DNA from: Azadirachta indica
Lineage: Eukaryota; Streptophyta; Magnoliopsida; Sapindales; Meliaceae
Assembly: GCA_022749755.1 (NCBI GenBank)
Contig: CM040441.1
Coordinates: 17,609,475 to 17,673,474 of the forward strand
Direction of reading: 5' to 3'
Length of the DNA: 64,000 bases
Below are positions 50,422 through 63,000 of the stretch, piece after piece. Every line of letters starts with the position of its first letter. Position 1 is the first letter of the stretch. Made by a program: the position numbers and the translations under genes. The notes under the pieces were generated by a model that did not search any database, had not been told where the DNA came from, and saw nothing but the letters and a program-made list of their open reading frames with translations.

Positions 50422-51344
50422 TATATATAAACATTAGTTGGAAATATCATGAAGGGATACTGGGAAGCATGTTCCGTTGTTTTAGAGGAAGGCACATATG
50501 TTCTGGACCAAAAAGTTTTTTTTTTTAAATAAAAAATAAAAAATCAATTTTATATGTTAGTAATTATCTCACCTCCATATATTTTATGGATTAATTTTCA
50601 TTTCGTTCCAATTGATTGGTTTTTTAAGAACTCACCGACAGAAATTATTTAGTACTTAACAATGACTTAAATACCTTGGAATAAGTTGTAATTAATTAAT
50701 TAATTTTAACTTAAAAATATTTCTTTTCGATTTTGATATTTGAGAGAAGATACTGATCTATTAATATTAATATTAAAATGTCTAAGTCAAGTGATGAATT
50801 TTTTTTCTTTTCTTTCTTTGATTTTCTTCATACATGCTTACCTAATTTTTTCTAAGTCATGTTAGGAAAATGCGACTCTTTTTTACTTGTTAAAATTTGT
50901 TGTAAAATGAATAATTTTGTCAAAAGTAATTTTAAAAAGTTTTTATTAAACATTTAAAATAATTTTTAACTGCTGTTAAAACTAATAATTCTCAACGTTC
51001 TATTAAAACTTTAATTATTGAATTTTGTTCACAACTCGATGGAAATTCTTTAAAGAGAAATAGTAATAAACAGTTTTTAGTATTAGACATCTATATCACA
51101 TAAAATTTAGAGTATATATCTTAATAAATGTTTGATCTAAATTAACAAATGAAAAAATTTTGTTAAAACAAATACAAGGAATTACTGCATATAAAACTCT
51201 ACATATTTTTGTTTACAAATATTTTTTTATTGTATTTTTTAATCTGTCATTTCAAAATCGAGTGATGTTATTACCAACCTCTAAAATTTTAATATAATCC
51301 TTTTTTTTATTTACATTATTAAAATATATTTTTAAAAAAGCATA

Positions 51345-53510
51345 ATGTAATTTACCCCAAATTTATGGAGAAACAACAAATAATCCTGAATTTTTAGGAT
51401 GTGATAGATACTCTTGAATTTTGAAAAAATAAGAAAATACTACTGAATTTTAGTCCCTACACTTAACTAAAATAACAAATATAAAACATTTTTTATTATT
51501 CACAATCTAACCCCATTATTTCTAATATATTAGAGACAAAAATTTTAAAATAAAAAGTGTTTTATTTTTTTTTTTTTTTTGCATTCTTTGTAATTTAGTG
51601 TAGATTGATCATACAAATTTTGAAGGAAAATTTGTATAATATTTTATTTAATGTAATTTAAAATTTTATATTATTTTTATTGACACAATAATAAAATTAA
51701 TTCATATATTATAATAAATTATTCTCTTTTTTATTAGAAAATACTTATTTTTGTTTATCCCAACTTATTTAGATATTCCTTAACATTCACTTGACTTTTA
51801 AAAAAATACTAAATTTTTTATCCAAATTAGATTATTAACAATAAGTTGAAAAAAATGTAAAAATTATTTTGGTAGAAAAATGAGTTAAGAACATTTATAG
51901 AATATTAAAAAAAAATAAAATAATAATAAATTATAATATATGAATTAAATTTTTATTGTGTTAATAGAATAGATAATAGACATACTTTTACATTTTTATT
52001 TAAAACTTTAATTTAATTTTGATTAAAAATTTAAAAAAGAATTTTGATTATCTTTATTTTTAATAAATATAGTATGCATTTATCTTTTCTTTTATTTATA
52101 TAAATTATGTGCTTCATAATTTTTTTAACAAGATACAATGAAACTAATATATATTTTAATATATACACATTAAATAAAATATTATGCAAGTTTTATCTAA
52201 AAAATTTTATGATCATTATATATTAAATCAATACTAAGAAAGTTAAAAAAGAAAATGATTTAATATATAATTTATGCACATTTATTGTTAAAATTTTAAT
52301 TCAAATAAATAATATTTTTATTCCTAAAATATTTTAAAATAATAAAATAAACAGTTTTTTTAAGTTTAACATTTTAGTCCCTAATCTATTAGGAATAACA
52401 AGGACTAGATTGTTAGTAAAATGAATAGTACATTATACTTTGTCATTTTGGTTAAGTTTAAAGATTAAGTCAAACTTTTGGGGATTAAATGCAGGAAAGT
52501 ATCTTCCTATTTTCTCAAAATTCATGTTGTCTAACACACTTTAAAAGCTTACGAGAGTATTTGCACTTTCTCTGGAAGATAGGGGGTATATTCTTTTTCA
52601 TTTTTATCACAAAATAATTATTTAGATTTGTTCCAACTTATTGTTACTATTTTAATTTAGATAAGAGAAATTCCTATGCATCTTGACTTGTGAAAAAATA
52701 TAAATAATTATTTTGTGACAAAAAAATGGGTTATGAGCATTTATGAAATATTAGAAAGAAAAATAAAAATTTTAAATAAAATAAAAAATAAATTATAATA
52801 TGTGAATTAAACTTAGTGTTTGTATCAATAGAATGGATACACACACAATTATTGACACAATATTAAATTTAATTTTGATTAAAATTTTAAAAGAGAATTT
52901 TGATTATATTTATTGTAATAAATATAGTATGTATTTATAATTTTTTTTTTTATATTAATTATGTGCTTCGTAATTTCTTTCAGAAAATACAATAAAAATA
53001 ATATAATTTTTAAAAATATATGTGAAATAAAATGTTATACATGTTTTATTCAAAAATTCTTATGATCACAATAAACTAAATTATTATAAACTATGTTAAA
53101 AAAAAGTGATTTGGGAGTATTTTAGTATATAACTATGTTCAAATTTAAATTACTAGCATTAGAATTAAATAAATTATATTTTAAAACAATAAAATAAAAT
53201 ATTTTTTTTATATTTTAAAATAATAAAATAAAATAATTTTTTTAAGTTTAACATTTTAGTTCCCAATTGTTAGAAATAATGGTACTAAATTATTTATTGT
53301 GAGAAATTATATCTTATTGTGTTATTGTATTTAAGTTTAGAGAATAAAATAATGATATATCAATAACTCAAAATGACAGTAGTTAAGCCAATGTCCTATT
53401 TGCTTATTTTCTCAAATCTTAGGGGTGTCTAATACACCCCAAATACTGCAAGGGGTGTTAGTTGTTTCCCCAAAAATTAAGAGGTGTATCACCATATCCC
53501 TTATAACATA
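51345..53510. mobile_element. Nested long inverted-repeat elements, unit 2
   Basis: Counterpart of 36190-37915. Arms begin TTTACCCCAAATTTATGGAG near 51352 and end near AGAGGTGTATCACCATATCC at 53481-53500. Non-coding, with approximate boundaries. Confidence 0.5.
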
Positions 53511-53559
53511 ATATAGGGATATTGTTGTATACTACCTTAACTTTTTAGAAAATATTTGA

Positions 53560-53795
53560 GGGTTGAACCCCTTCCATACTTTGGATTGTATACAATCCAC
53601 CAGTAGCTTTGGGTTGTGTTGTGTTCTTTTCTTTAAAAAATATTACCCTAACATTAACATGGGTACTCAAACTCCTTTCTCCTATTGTGTTTTTCTTTAG
53701 ATATTATCCTAATATGATTGTGAGGACTCAAACTCCTCTCGTAGGAAAAAAAAAATATAAAGATAAACACTCTATCACTAGGTTACTAATAGGTT
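53560..53795 (-). mobile_element. SINE-like sequence, unit 2
   Basis: Minus strand: TAACCTAGTGATAGAGTG (A-box-like), then GGAGTTTGAGTCCTCAC (B-box-like) ~35 nt later, then a body in which GGAGTTTGAGTACCC recurs. Orthologous to 37971-38210. Confidence 0.4.
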
Positions 53796-55718
53796 ATTGT
53801 CTTATTTACACTAAATTTTTGACAAATGAAGAAGATACCATGAACTTAACTTCTATTAGTTTCATCAAATAAAATATTATCATTTTTCTTTACCCTTTAG
53901 TAAGATAATAAAAAAGGATACAATTTTCTCAATTTTAACAATTTAGTCAATATATATACTAAAATGTTAAAATTGAATAATCTTTGGTTGGATTTGTTAT
54001 TTTAAAAATATTTAGGGACAAAAATAAAATTACTAAAAATTATAACTATTAGTTGAAATAAACCTAAATAATCATTTTGTGAGGAAAAAAGTGAGTTAGG
54101 AGCACTTATAAGATATTAGAAAAGTACAAGTTTTAAATGAGACCAGAATAATAAATTGGTAATGTATAAACTAAATTTAGTGCTATATGTTAAAAAAATT
54201 GATAAGTAGATATACTTATATTTTTAATTAATAATTTAATTTAATTTTTATAAAAAAAAATTGTTAAAAAAAGAGAATTTTGATTATCTTTATTTATAAT
54301 AAATATAATATATATTTACATTAATTATGTTTTCTTTTATCATTTTTTAAGAGAATATAATAAATATAATATAATTTTTTGAATCAATACATAAAATAAA
54401 ATGCTAAATATGGTTCATTTAAAACTCTTTTAAGTATTATATATCAAATTATTATAAAAATAATGTATGAAAAGTAAGTTTTGATACCTGAAAATTGATA
54501 TTAATTAAGCTCAAGTCTAAACTCAAGCTAAACTATGTCATTTTATCCATATTATGTATAAAAATACACAAGTAGACCTAAATCACTCTGTAGGGTTTAA
54601 ATTGTGAGCTGAGGTGTGGAAGATAAGAATAAGCATAAGTCTGGTCCAAATCAATGTAACAACCTAGATCTAGCTCACTTATACGAAATCAACACTCAAA
54701 GGATCTATTAAATTATTAGACTAATATATAAAGAATACAAAAGCCCAAAGATCTTAGAGTTCATTTTTTAGGCCTAAAACCATTATATGATTATGTAATT
54801 AGATTAATGTATATAATGAACACAAAAATCCAAAATTTGGGAGTCCATTTTTCAGGCTTAAAACATTATTTAATTAATCAAAAATTAACCAAAACAAATA
54901 GTTTATCACAAATATAAGTCTTCAAACATTTCTTTTAGTTAGGATTAAAGCTCCACTAATTTAATTTATAGACAAAATTTTGTCCTAAGACAACTAACAT
55001 TAAAATAGGATTATATGAACTAATTATGTTTCACTACAACTAAGATTAAAGTATAACTTTTCTATTTCCTTTAACATCTCGCTAATAGCCATCATTATTT
55101 ATTTTTTGGCCTCTTGTTATTGTGGAAACGGATCTTAGACATTACCCTAACATTTTTACATCTCAATTTTAGGCTCTAAAAAACATGCACTTTTCTTGCA
55201 ATTTTAGATCCGTCATGTCTCAAACGAAAGTATCAAATATCGGCACAAGCGAGTTTGTTTGATATTGACTTGACCTCATAGCGGTTGCAATCCACCCTTA
55301 TTATTTTTATGCTTTTGCATTAATGTTGGGCTATTTGCTCTCACATACCATAAACTTATAATTTAATTTTCGTGTTTTAATTGAGTGTCACAGAAGCAAC
55401 AATAAGAGTAGTAGTGAACCCCTCCAGTTAGTTCAACCAATCTCCTAAGATTGCAACAAAATAATAAGAAAAAATTTTATTAAAGAATTGATCAATTGAT
55501 AGTGACTAGCTAAGAAGAATAGGAACATGAAAAGATAAAAATTATATATAAAACAAAAGGGACATTTTTGAATTAGAGTCAAAGAAGGTGAGAAAGTATA
55601 CGTTTCCTAAAATATTTGGCTGGCACCTAACTAGGATTCTCTACTTCAAATATATATCAACATTATTATTATTATATTCAAAGAAAAGGGATTTAGGTTA
55701 AAAAATAAGAATTAATAA
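53796..55718. other. AT-rich non-coding part of unit 2
   Basis: Collinear with 38211-40190. No gene recognised. Confidence 0.4.
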
Positions 55719-56051
55719 ATCGACTCTGTTGACCCTGGTCGGAGTATAGCTAGCATGCAAAATCAGAAGCAGTTGGCACCCTCTGTTAGATTGATTATAC
55801 GAAAATAAATAAATTAATGATGAACAGATAAGCAAGGAAGGAAGAATATATAAATAGAAGCACATGGTGCTCTTAATTGTTTTTCTTCTGCAGCAGAAAA
55901 ATTACATGTGAAATGATTGCAAAACGACATTTTTCATCTTTTGAATATTCCTCGTTCCAAGCTGTAACATTGTTAATTAACATAATTAGATTTTATATAT
56001 AAATATATAGCTTTCAGAGTCAAGGCCAATGCCAGGGATTTATCATCACCA
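55719..56051 (+). promoter_or_regulatory. Promoter of ankyrin gene C
   Basis: Upstream region of gene C with a strong TATA box, TATATATAAATA, at 55994-56005, ~50 bp before the ATG. The part left of 55992 is duplicated at 40191-40427. The TATA box and everything to its right are not. Confidence 0.6.
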
Positions 56052-56162
56052 ATGTTAAACGTTAACGTTCAGTACTCTATCGATCGAGAAATTGATCGAT
56101 CGGCAGGAGGAATTAATATGGGTGAAAGAGATTATGACAAATCAATTCCTGGTCCGCGAATA

Positions 56163-56202
<40 letters not shown>

Positions 56203-58309
56203 CATGTAACGTCGAATTGTCGAAGAAAGTAAACGAAGTTGATTCGACACAATCACCTCCAATTGAACAGCTGATGAATTGTAATTATATCCAGGCCAGG
56301 CCTTCTCTTCATCTACTTTCAGGTCAGCGCTCTTTCTCTTTCACTCTTACTTCTACATAAGTATACACTTAATAATATAAATCCATCAAATACTTAAAAT
56401 CTTATTTGGCTGTACTAATTACTAAATTAAGGAATACAAGTCTTTATTTACGTATTTGATTGTTAGTTTGCTTTAATTTTGTGTTAATCGTTTAATTAAA
56501 GACAGAAAAGCATATCGGGAAATGTGCATGCCCCTTCAAAATGCTGCATTAAAAGGTGACGTAGAAGCAGCCAAAAGTTTGCTAGAAATGGATGCTGAAA
56601 TTCTCTGTGCTGCCATCACAGAAGGACATGAAACTGTTCTTCATGTCGCCACTGGAGCAAGACAAACTGCTTTTGCAGAGGAGATTATAAAGTTGATGAA
56701 ACCAGAACACTTGATGCTGCAAGATGAAAATGGGAACACTGCCTTTTCTTTCGCTGCTGCAGTTGGAGCTGTACAAATTGCTAAGATTATGCTCGAAAAG
56801 AATCCATTTTTGATCGTGATCCGAGGCGGTAACAACATGCCACCACTCTACATGGCTGCTTTGTTCGGGCGAAGGGAAGTGGCATCATTTTTATACCATA
56901 AGAGCAAAAGTGGATTGACAGCCGAGGATCGAAAACACATTTTTTTTACTGCCATTAACACTGGTCTATATGGTAAGTATACATTGACCTTTGTACGTAT
57001 CAATTGATGTGCTTTGATGTGCTTGCGTGTATAAAACGGGTAAATTTTGTTTAGTCCTCGCCTTGAAGTTGTTTGAGGATGATAAAGAGCTAGCTGTTGC
57101 TCAACACCGAAACTGTGGAACAGCCCTCCATATCCTGGCTCGAAATCCCAAAGCATTTGCTAGCAGAAGTCCAGGGCTGTTCAATAGGCTCATCAATTCA
57201 TGTTAGTTTCTCTACTTAATTAAGAGGCTCTAATTATATATATATTGACTGAAATTGTGTGATTTTGTAGTTAACTACTTTCAAGTGACAACTTGTTTAA
57301 TTTTACTTTTCAGTCCCAGGATTGAAATTCAGAGAGGATGATGACATGACGATGCCTAATGAAGCCCTTCAACTAGTAAAATGCCTTTGGAATGAAATAA
57401 TGCAACGGAATGACGTAGATGTTATGGAACTAATCAGAAAACCTTCTCACCTATTGTTCGACGCAGCAAGATTTGGGAACTTTGAGTTCTTGGCTGAACT
57501 CATTCGTTCATACCCTGATTTGGTTCATGAATTAGATGAAGATGGGCGAACCGTGTTTCATATAGCTGTTTTACACCGTCATACTAATATATTCAATCTA
57601 ATATATGATATTGGTTTCAATAAGGTGCTGTTAGCGAGCTATGTGGATACATATGGGAATAACATATTGCATCTAGCTGCCAAATATTCACCCCAAACTC
57701 CAGTCACAACAATGTCAGCAGCAGCTTTTGTAATGCAGCGAGAATTGCGAACATTCAAGGTAAAGATTATTTCCAGGTACCGAATTCATTACTAATCTAT
57801 GAGTAGGTTGGGTAACAATAGTAAATTAATAATGGCAGGAGGTCGAGAAGCTGGTGCAACCGCCATATAGAGAGATGAAAAATTCAGATAACAAAACACC
57901 TGGAGAATTATTCACTATAGAGCACGCAGAGTTGATGAGAAATGGAGAACAGTGGATGAAGAGCACAGCTAAATCATGTATGCTTGTTGCAACACTCATC
58001 GCTGTAGTGATGTTTGCAACAACAGCAGCCTTCAGTCTACTCAACGATGGCAGAACAGCAGGAGCACCGATTCCATTCGGGAAGACTTCCTTGTTTCGTG
58101 TTTTTGTTGTGGCAGATTCAATGGCATTGTCATTTTCTGCAATCTCAATGTTGATATTTTTGTCTATCTTTACATCGCGATTCAGGGAAAATGATTTTCT
58201 CAAGTGTTTACCACTTAAGCAGATCATAGGACTCTCGGCGCTATTCGTATCTGTGACAAGCATGATGGTAACTTTTGGCTCAATCATTCTTCTCAACTCA
58301 TCGGTATGA
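56052..58309 (+). CDS. Ankyrin-PGG membrane protein, gene C (diverged, C-terminus truncated)
   Basis: Exons 56052-56322, 56502-56972, 57055-57201, 57314-57759 and 57839-58309 join in frame to 601 residues, with exon phases identical to gene A. The N-terminus is longer than in A and contains 13 consecutive Asp (56163-56201). Ankyrin repeats include ETVLHVATGARQ, DENGNTAFSFAAAVG, PPLYMAALFG and DTYGNNILHLAAKY. The membrane domain starts AKSCMLVATLIAVVMFATTA, but the PGG triplet is replaced by LLNDG. Translation stops at 58307-58309, before the fourth membrane helix. Shifting frame by one base near 58295-58310 restores LNNWVLVFITVFASMPITLA and FPLLEDIIGAT with a stop at 58420. Alternatively an ~80 bp intron (GT at 58304, CAG ending 58386) would rejoin the tail in frame while removing the helix. 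So the gene is either recently truncated or spliced unusually. Confidence 0.8.
56163..56201 (+). repeat. (GAT)13 coding microsatellite, poly-Asp
   Basis: Thirteen in-frame GAT codons in exon 1 of gene C give an acidic run. Absent from genes A and B. Pure codon identity marks recent slippage expansion. Confidence 0.95.
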
Positions 58310-58430
58310 TACATTAAATAACTGGGTGCTTGTATTTATTACTGTATTTGCATCGATGCCAATCACTTTAGCTATTTTTCTACAGTTTCCGCTATTGGAA
58401 GACATTATAGGTGCAACATAATGTCCAAAA
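58310..58430 (+). pseudogene. Out-of-frame 3' remnant of gene C membrane domain
   Basis: In the +1 frame this encodes the missing fourth membrane helix and tail (WVLVFITVFASMPITLAIFL, then QFPLLEDIIGAT, stop 58418-58420). It aligns with the end of gene A (WLTTGLASLAPIIFCLLQWP). It marks where the ancestral gene ended. Confidence 0.7.
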
Positions 58431-58624
58431 ATTCTATTTGTAAGCAAGCTTTGTTAGAAAGCTTCAAGTTGAATTAATTAATCTATCAGTTTAACTTCAG
58501 TTTCCATTTAGTTATTTGTATGTATATCAAAATAATGGTCACCATTCATAACTTTTTCATTTTAATTTTTTCTCATATTTTTTTTGTTGCATCGTCCGCA
58601 AACTATGCGACTGTTTATCAAACT

Positions 58625-58647
58625 CAAGATCAAGATCAAGATCAAGA
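58625..58647. repeat. Short (ATCAAG)n hexamer repeat
   Basis: Almost four copies of a six-base unit directly abut the rpoB fragment. Possibly filler made at the insertion junction. Confidence 0.6.
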
Positions 58648-59060
58648 ACGCAATAATGAGGAATTCTTGACGGTATTGAGTTAGAACAACCTGTTCTTCT
58701 TGAATACTCTAATTCAATGCCAAAAAAAGTTTGCCGCTACCATATAGTATTCACCTCTACTTGATGATTTTAAAAAACATCTATACTTCTTTTTTGAAAT
58801 TTTCAAAGATTTTATAAAATGAACTTTTTAAAGAACTCTGATAACCAATTCTCGCATAAATTGTTAAGGATCCAATGAACCCAACATTAATTCCTTCCGA
58901 CATGTCAATTGGACAAATGAGGCCATAGCGACTACGATCTCGTATATGAAAATTAACAATTTGTCCTATCAATCTTTCAAGGCTCAAATAACTTAATTTT
59001 CTCCCATAAGCTATTGCATTAATAGATTGGTTAGATTCCCTAATTTGTTTGACCTAATAC
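58648..59060 (-). pseudogene. rpoB: Degenerate plastid rpoB fragment (NUPT)
   Basis: The minus strand encodes AYGRKLSYLSLERLIGQIVN, then FHIRDRSRYGLICPIDMSEG, then INVGFIGSLTIYARIG. These are recognisable against the plastid RNA polymerase beta subunit ([39 protein letters not shown]). Further along, GEYYMVAA and QEEQVVLTQYRQEFL follow in other frames. Stops and frameshifts break the sequence, and substitutions are many. It is a ~400 bp internal piece with neighbouring plastid genes absent. This is an old transfer of plastid DNA into the nucleus, inserted just downstream of gene C. Confidence 0.85.
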
Positions 59061-59370
59061 CCCATTATTTCTTTATTATTTGATAAATATCCTATTATCC
59101 TTGTTTATAGGAAAATACGCCTATGCCTGCATATACCTTTACGTGTTAGTTGTCAATCATGTTAGAATCCAAAATTGATTGAAATTACATAAATATCTTT
59201 TCTAAATGACAAAATTATTTCTATTTCTTTCTTTTTTTTCTTCTTTCTCCATCTCTATTTTTCTCCTTTCTTTTTCTCCATCACCATTTTTCTCCGCGCC
59301 CAAATGCTCCAAATTATTTGTCTTCCTTCTTTTCTCCATCACTATTTTTTTCACCATCACTATTTTTCAA

Positions 59371-59457
59371 GGCAAAAATGGGAATACTACCTTTCGTTTT
59401 GCTGCTGTAGCTGGAGTTGTAGGAATTGCAAAGATTATGCTACTGAAGAACTTGTGA
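59371..59457 (+). pseudogene. Ankyrin exon relic
   Basis: The frame reads KNGNTTFRFAAVAGVVGIAK then IMLLKNL and stop. It matches the second ankyrin repeat of gene C exon 2 (ENGNTAFSFAAAVGAVQIAK then IMLEKN). Nothing homologous flanks it, so it is a ~90 bp remnant of a fourth family member. Confidence 0.7.
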
Positions 59458-59460
59458 ACT

Positions 59461-60078
59461 TACCTTTTTATTTTTTTTTTTTAATCTATGTACATTATAC
59501 TCAGACATTAATTTAATAATCGAAAATTAAGATAAGCGCATTTCTAACACCAACGTGAAAGTCTGCACCTAGTTTAGACGAAATCTTTCTTTTTTTTTTT
59601 TTTTTTTGGGTTTAATTTTTGTTAATCACAATTAAATAAAAGCTAAATAGATATTCACATATTGCCAAAAGCATGAGATATATATTTCTTGTTTTTTCTG
59701 TAAAAGACTAATAGAGGGGAAAAAAATGATATAAATCACCATAATTTTTTTAATCCAGAGAATTTATAGAGACTTAGGGGCATCAGAAATTCAGAAAGCT
59801 CTCTTTGGTATGATTCAAAAGTCTAAAGTAAGGAGCTCTGCTACACTAATTCTCCTGACTGAACTCCGAAATAAGTATAAATACATTGGTATCAAAATGT
59901 TCATTCCAGGCAGTATTCCTCTCTACTCTCGCATAAAATTGATTACATGTACCCCTCTTGATCTTGGTTCGGCAATTTAGACATTGGCAGTAACTAGATA
60001 AATTCTATGCTATCTTTATTATTTATGGTTAAAAATATAATCGTATTCTCTAATCCAGATGTATACCAGGACTGATGA
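59461..60078. other. Spacer and 3' UTR of the P4H gene
   Basis: Contains poly(T) runs at 59466-59482 and 59589-59608, and on its right side the P4H 3' UTR (minus strand). No gene recognised. Confidence 0.5.
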
Positions 60079-63000
60079 TCACGACGTAGCTCTTTGCCTC
60101 ATCCATTTCGTAGCTGACCATTTCTCTCCAGTAAGCACCTCGCACCCTCCATGCAAGCTATTTGGATCTGACTGCCCATCCAGTCCCTAAGAGTTTCAAC
60201 AGAAATGAACAATTGCAGTTATGGACAATGATACCAAAGCAATCTTTGTTGTATCTAAAATATACAAATCAATAAGGGGCATGTAATAAAAGGAAATCTT
60301 ATTTCTTTTCATTTGGAATTCATGGAATTTTGGTGACAAAGGACCTCCAGTGGTGTGTTTTACATAATCCTTTCTCATCAATTTTGAGATTTTAAGGAGG
60401 TATAAACTTCAGGGAAGAGAAAAATTATGCCAACCAAATCTCAAGTCTGGGCATTTTTTGGGGTTCTTGTGTTTGCACAATTGAAAGAATCAGAAGATAC
60501 CGCTTCCAAGTACATGATAAAAATGGTTTAATGCAGAAACTTTAGTAAGACATGTAATCACTTGTTGCCTCTCTACGATTGCAAAGAGAACATCAAGGAA
60601 TTATCAAATATTATCAGCATATAGCCCACTAATGTCCCAAGTGACAGCACAGATATAGACAATCAACAGGGGGTCCAAAGGTATATATAGCAATGGGTTA
60701 TCTACTTCTGCATACATCAATTGTTACAGCAACAAAGGGAAAATGGAAAAATAGAAAAAAAATAATTTTTAAACCAGGCAATTTAAGGAGAATAGTTAAG
60801 AGACAAACCATGCTCCAAAAAAGCACGGCATCTCCTTTAACTGGTTTTACACACAACCCTCTTAGCATCTTCCCAGCGCAGCTACATTCACCGGTACCGG
60901 CCTGAGATAAACAGATTTAGAAAACCCATAAAATGAAAATTTATCATACAAAAGATAAGGATGGGAGAAAATAACAAAAGAAAAATTAAATGCATAGAAT
61001 TCATTTCAATAACCTTTAAATGAATAATATGCAATGACGAGAAAATCCATCATAAACATCAAATATGTCGGGCCTTCAAAGGGCCAAACATGTAATGAAA
61101 AATGCCAATGAAGTATAATCAGTAATGTGGTTGTTTTGGCAAACCAAAAGCAGTTCCCATGTGAAACTAGCTTGCAGGAGAGAGATGCACAGACTGGCTT
61201 AATTGACTCGTAGACAGCATATGTTATGTACCTGTTGACAGAGGTTTGAGGAATTTTGGGCAGATTTTGTGTAGTTAAGTTCTCTTCTTCCAAATTAGAT
61301 TTTCCTGATCTAATTTCCTAATTTGTATCAACAGTTGACTTAGAAATTCTAGCCTAGAGTCAGTTCCCTTGTTTCGAGGAAGTCCTAAGCCATGGCTGCT
61401 GTCAGATGGACCCTCATAAAGGGTTATGAAAGATTGTTATCTTAGTCTTGTTGTAGATGATATGGCAAGAGAAAATCAATTTATTTTGAAGTTTAGAGCA
61501 ATGGTAACTTGAGAATCACAACTCATGCGCAAAAGAAAAATTGTGCCAGAACATCGAATATAAGTTCAATAACTCTAGAACGATAAAACAAAATTTAGGC
61601 ATTCACATTCCCGTTAGTCATTACCATAGGGAAATATGTTTCTCCCCCCTCAACGTTGTCACTCAAATACATAAGCATTGTTGCTATCCGCTGACCACCA
61701 CGCTTCAAATTGAACTGTCAAAAGAGGACAAGGGAACAAATGGACTGAGACTTGGATACCATGAGAATAGAGAAATAAGGGTGACTGGAGGAGTAAGTGT
61801 AACGGAAGTCATAACTTACAGCATCTGAGAAGTAGTCATGATGGGGCTTATAAAACTGATCTTTTTCGTACCTGTGCTGCTGCAGATGTTAGCCTTGATA
61901 TTGAAGCCTATCAGTTTTCCTGTTTACGAACAATAGTTTATATTACATAATTTAGATGCCCACCTTAAAACTTGGATGAGCTCCCCATTTTCTATTGGTA
62001 TTTGAGAAAAAACAGAAATCCGTTTTTCAATTGCCTGTTTATGGCCAAAAAAGAAAATCGAAAAAGACAGAACAAAATTAGAGCAGCATTTAGCCGGTGT
62101 AACCATCAAAAGCAAGGCCATCAGCCTCAAATAATATGAAAAAAGCAAAGTAAAAGTAACTATCATAAGCAATGTAGCAAGGAAACACCATATGCCTAAA
62201 AATCTCCATTGGAGGAAGGGTGGACATTAGCTGATCAAACTCTTCTATATTACTCATGTAGCACCTTCTTACAACTGAAATGCCAAAAGTATTCTAACCA
62301 CAATCTTGGGATTGAGTCAATGGTAGACGAATTGTCATATGATTAGTGAAGTCTCCAAAAATTATTAATTAATTTTGTTGCAAATGGATGAAAAGAAACA
62401 AGAGTTTAGTTTTGAAGATGCAACAGAGGAGATTATCATTTTCTTTTTTTGCTCTGGGATAGAGTTTACTTTTCCGGCATCTTTATGGGCATCTATTATT
62501 AAAGAACCCACAATAAGTCTCTATATTCATTTTTGAAAAATGGGATGCAATTCATATTACTTTAGGCTATAGAATTTAGCAGTGAGATTGTTCAGCAGAG
62601 GCTCTTTTCAGACTACTGACTTCTGTCTGAGATGGAGACTCATCTTTCCCATTATACTTTCTTTCTCTTAACAACAAAAAATGACACGCTTTCTTATCAA
62701 AATAATTAACATGAGTATTTCAAGCACAATCTGTAAATTCAGTTCATTTAACATGAATATATATGTTCAATTCTTGAGAAATTACCAAACAAACAAATGT
62801 TGAAGGGAACCCAAATCAGCTCTGTTTATATAAATGATCCAGCACAGCCCCTTTCGTTTATGAGGTATGCACTAGTGAGAAGATAAAGAAAAAAAAGGCT
62901 ACCAGTTTTAAAGCAAATCCTCGATATTTAATTTTTGATAAGCCACAGGTCCAAATAAAAACGTCAAGTAAAAGGCTGTGCAGATTTCCAAGTAAAAGCT

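Larger units (their letters stand above)
41367..55992. repeat. Segmental duplication, unit 2
   Basis: Tandem, same-orientation copy of 24895-40427, separated from it by about 0.94 kb of unique DNA. It contains ankyrin gene B, repeat ORF b, TIR element copy 3, the inverted-repeat cluster and, at its right end, the real promoter of gene C. Unit-specific differences are a complete MITE (47265-47514), a large (ACAT)n tract, a longer segment near 51600-52300, and a single rather than double TIR-element block. Confidence 0.93.

Noticed and set aside
57826..58314. 162-codon minus-strand frame opposite gene C exon 5
   Set aside because: Antisense shadow of the conserved membrane-domain exon; similar antisense shadows occur opposite the last exons of A and B.
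61006..61293. 95-codon minus-strand frame between P4H exons
   Set aside because: It lies in an intron, lacks P4H motifs, and the flanking exons join in frame without it.
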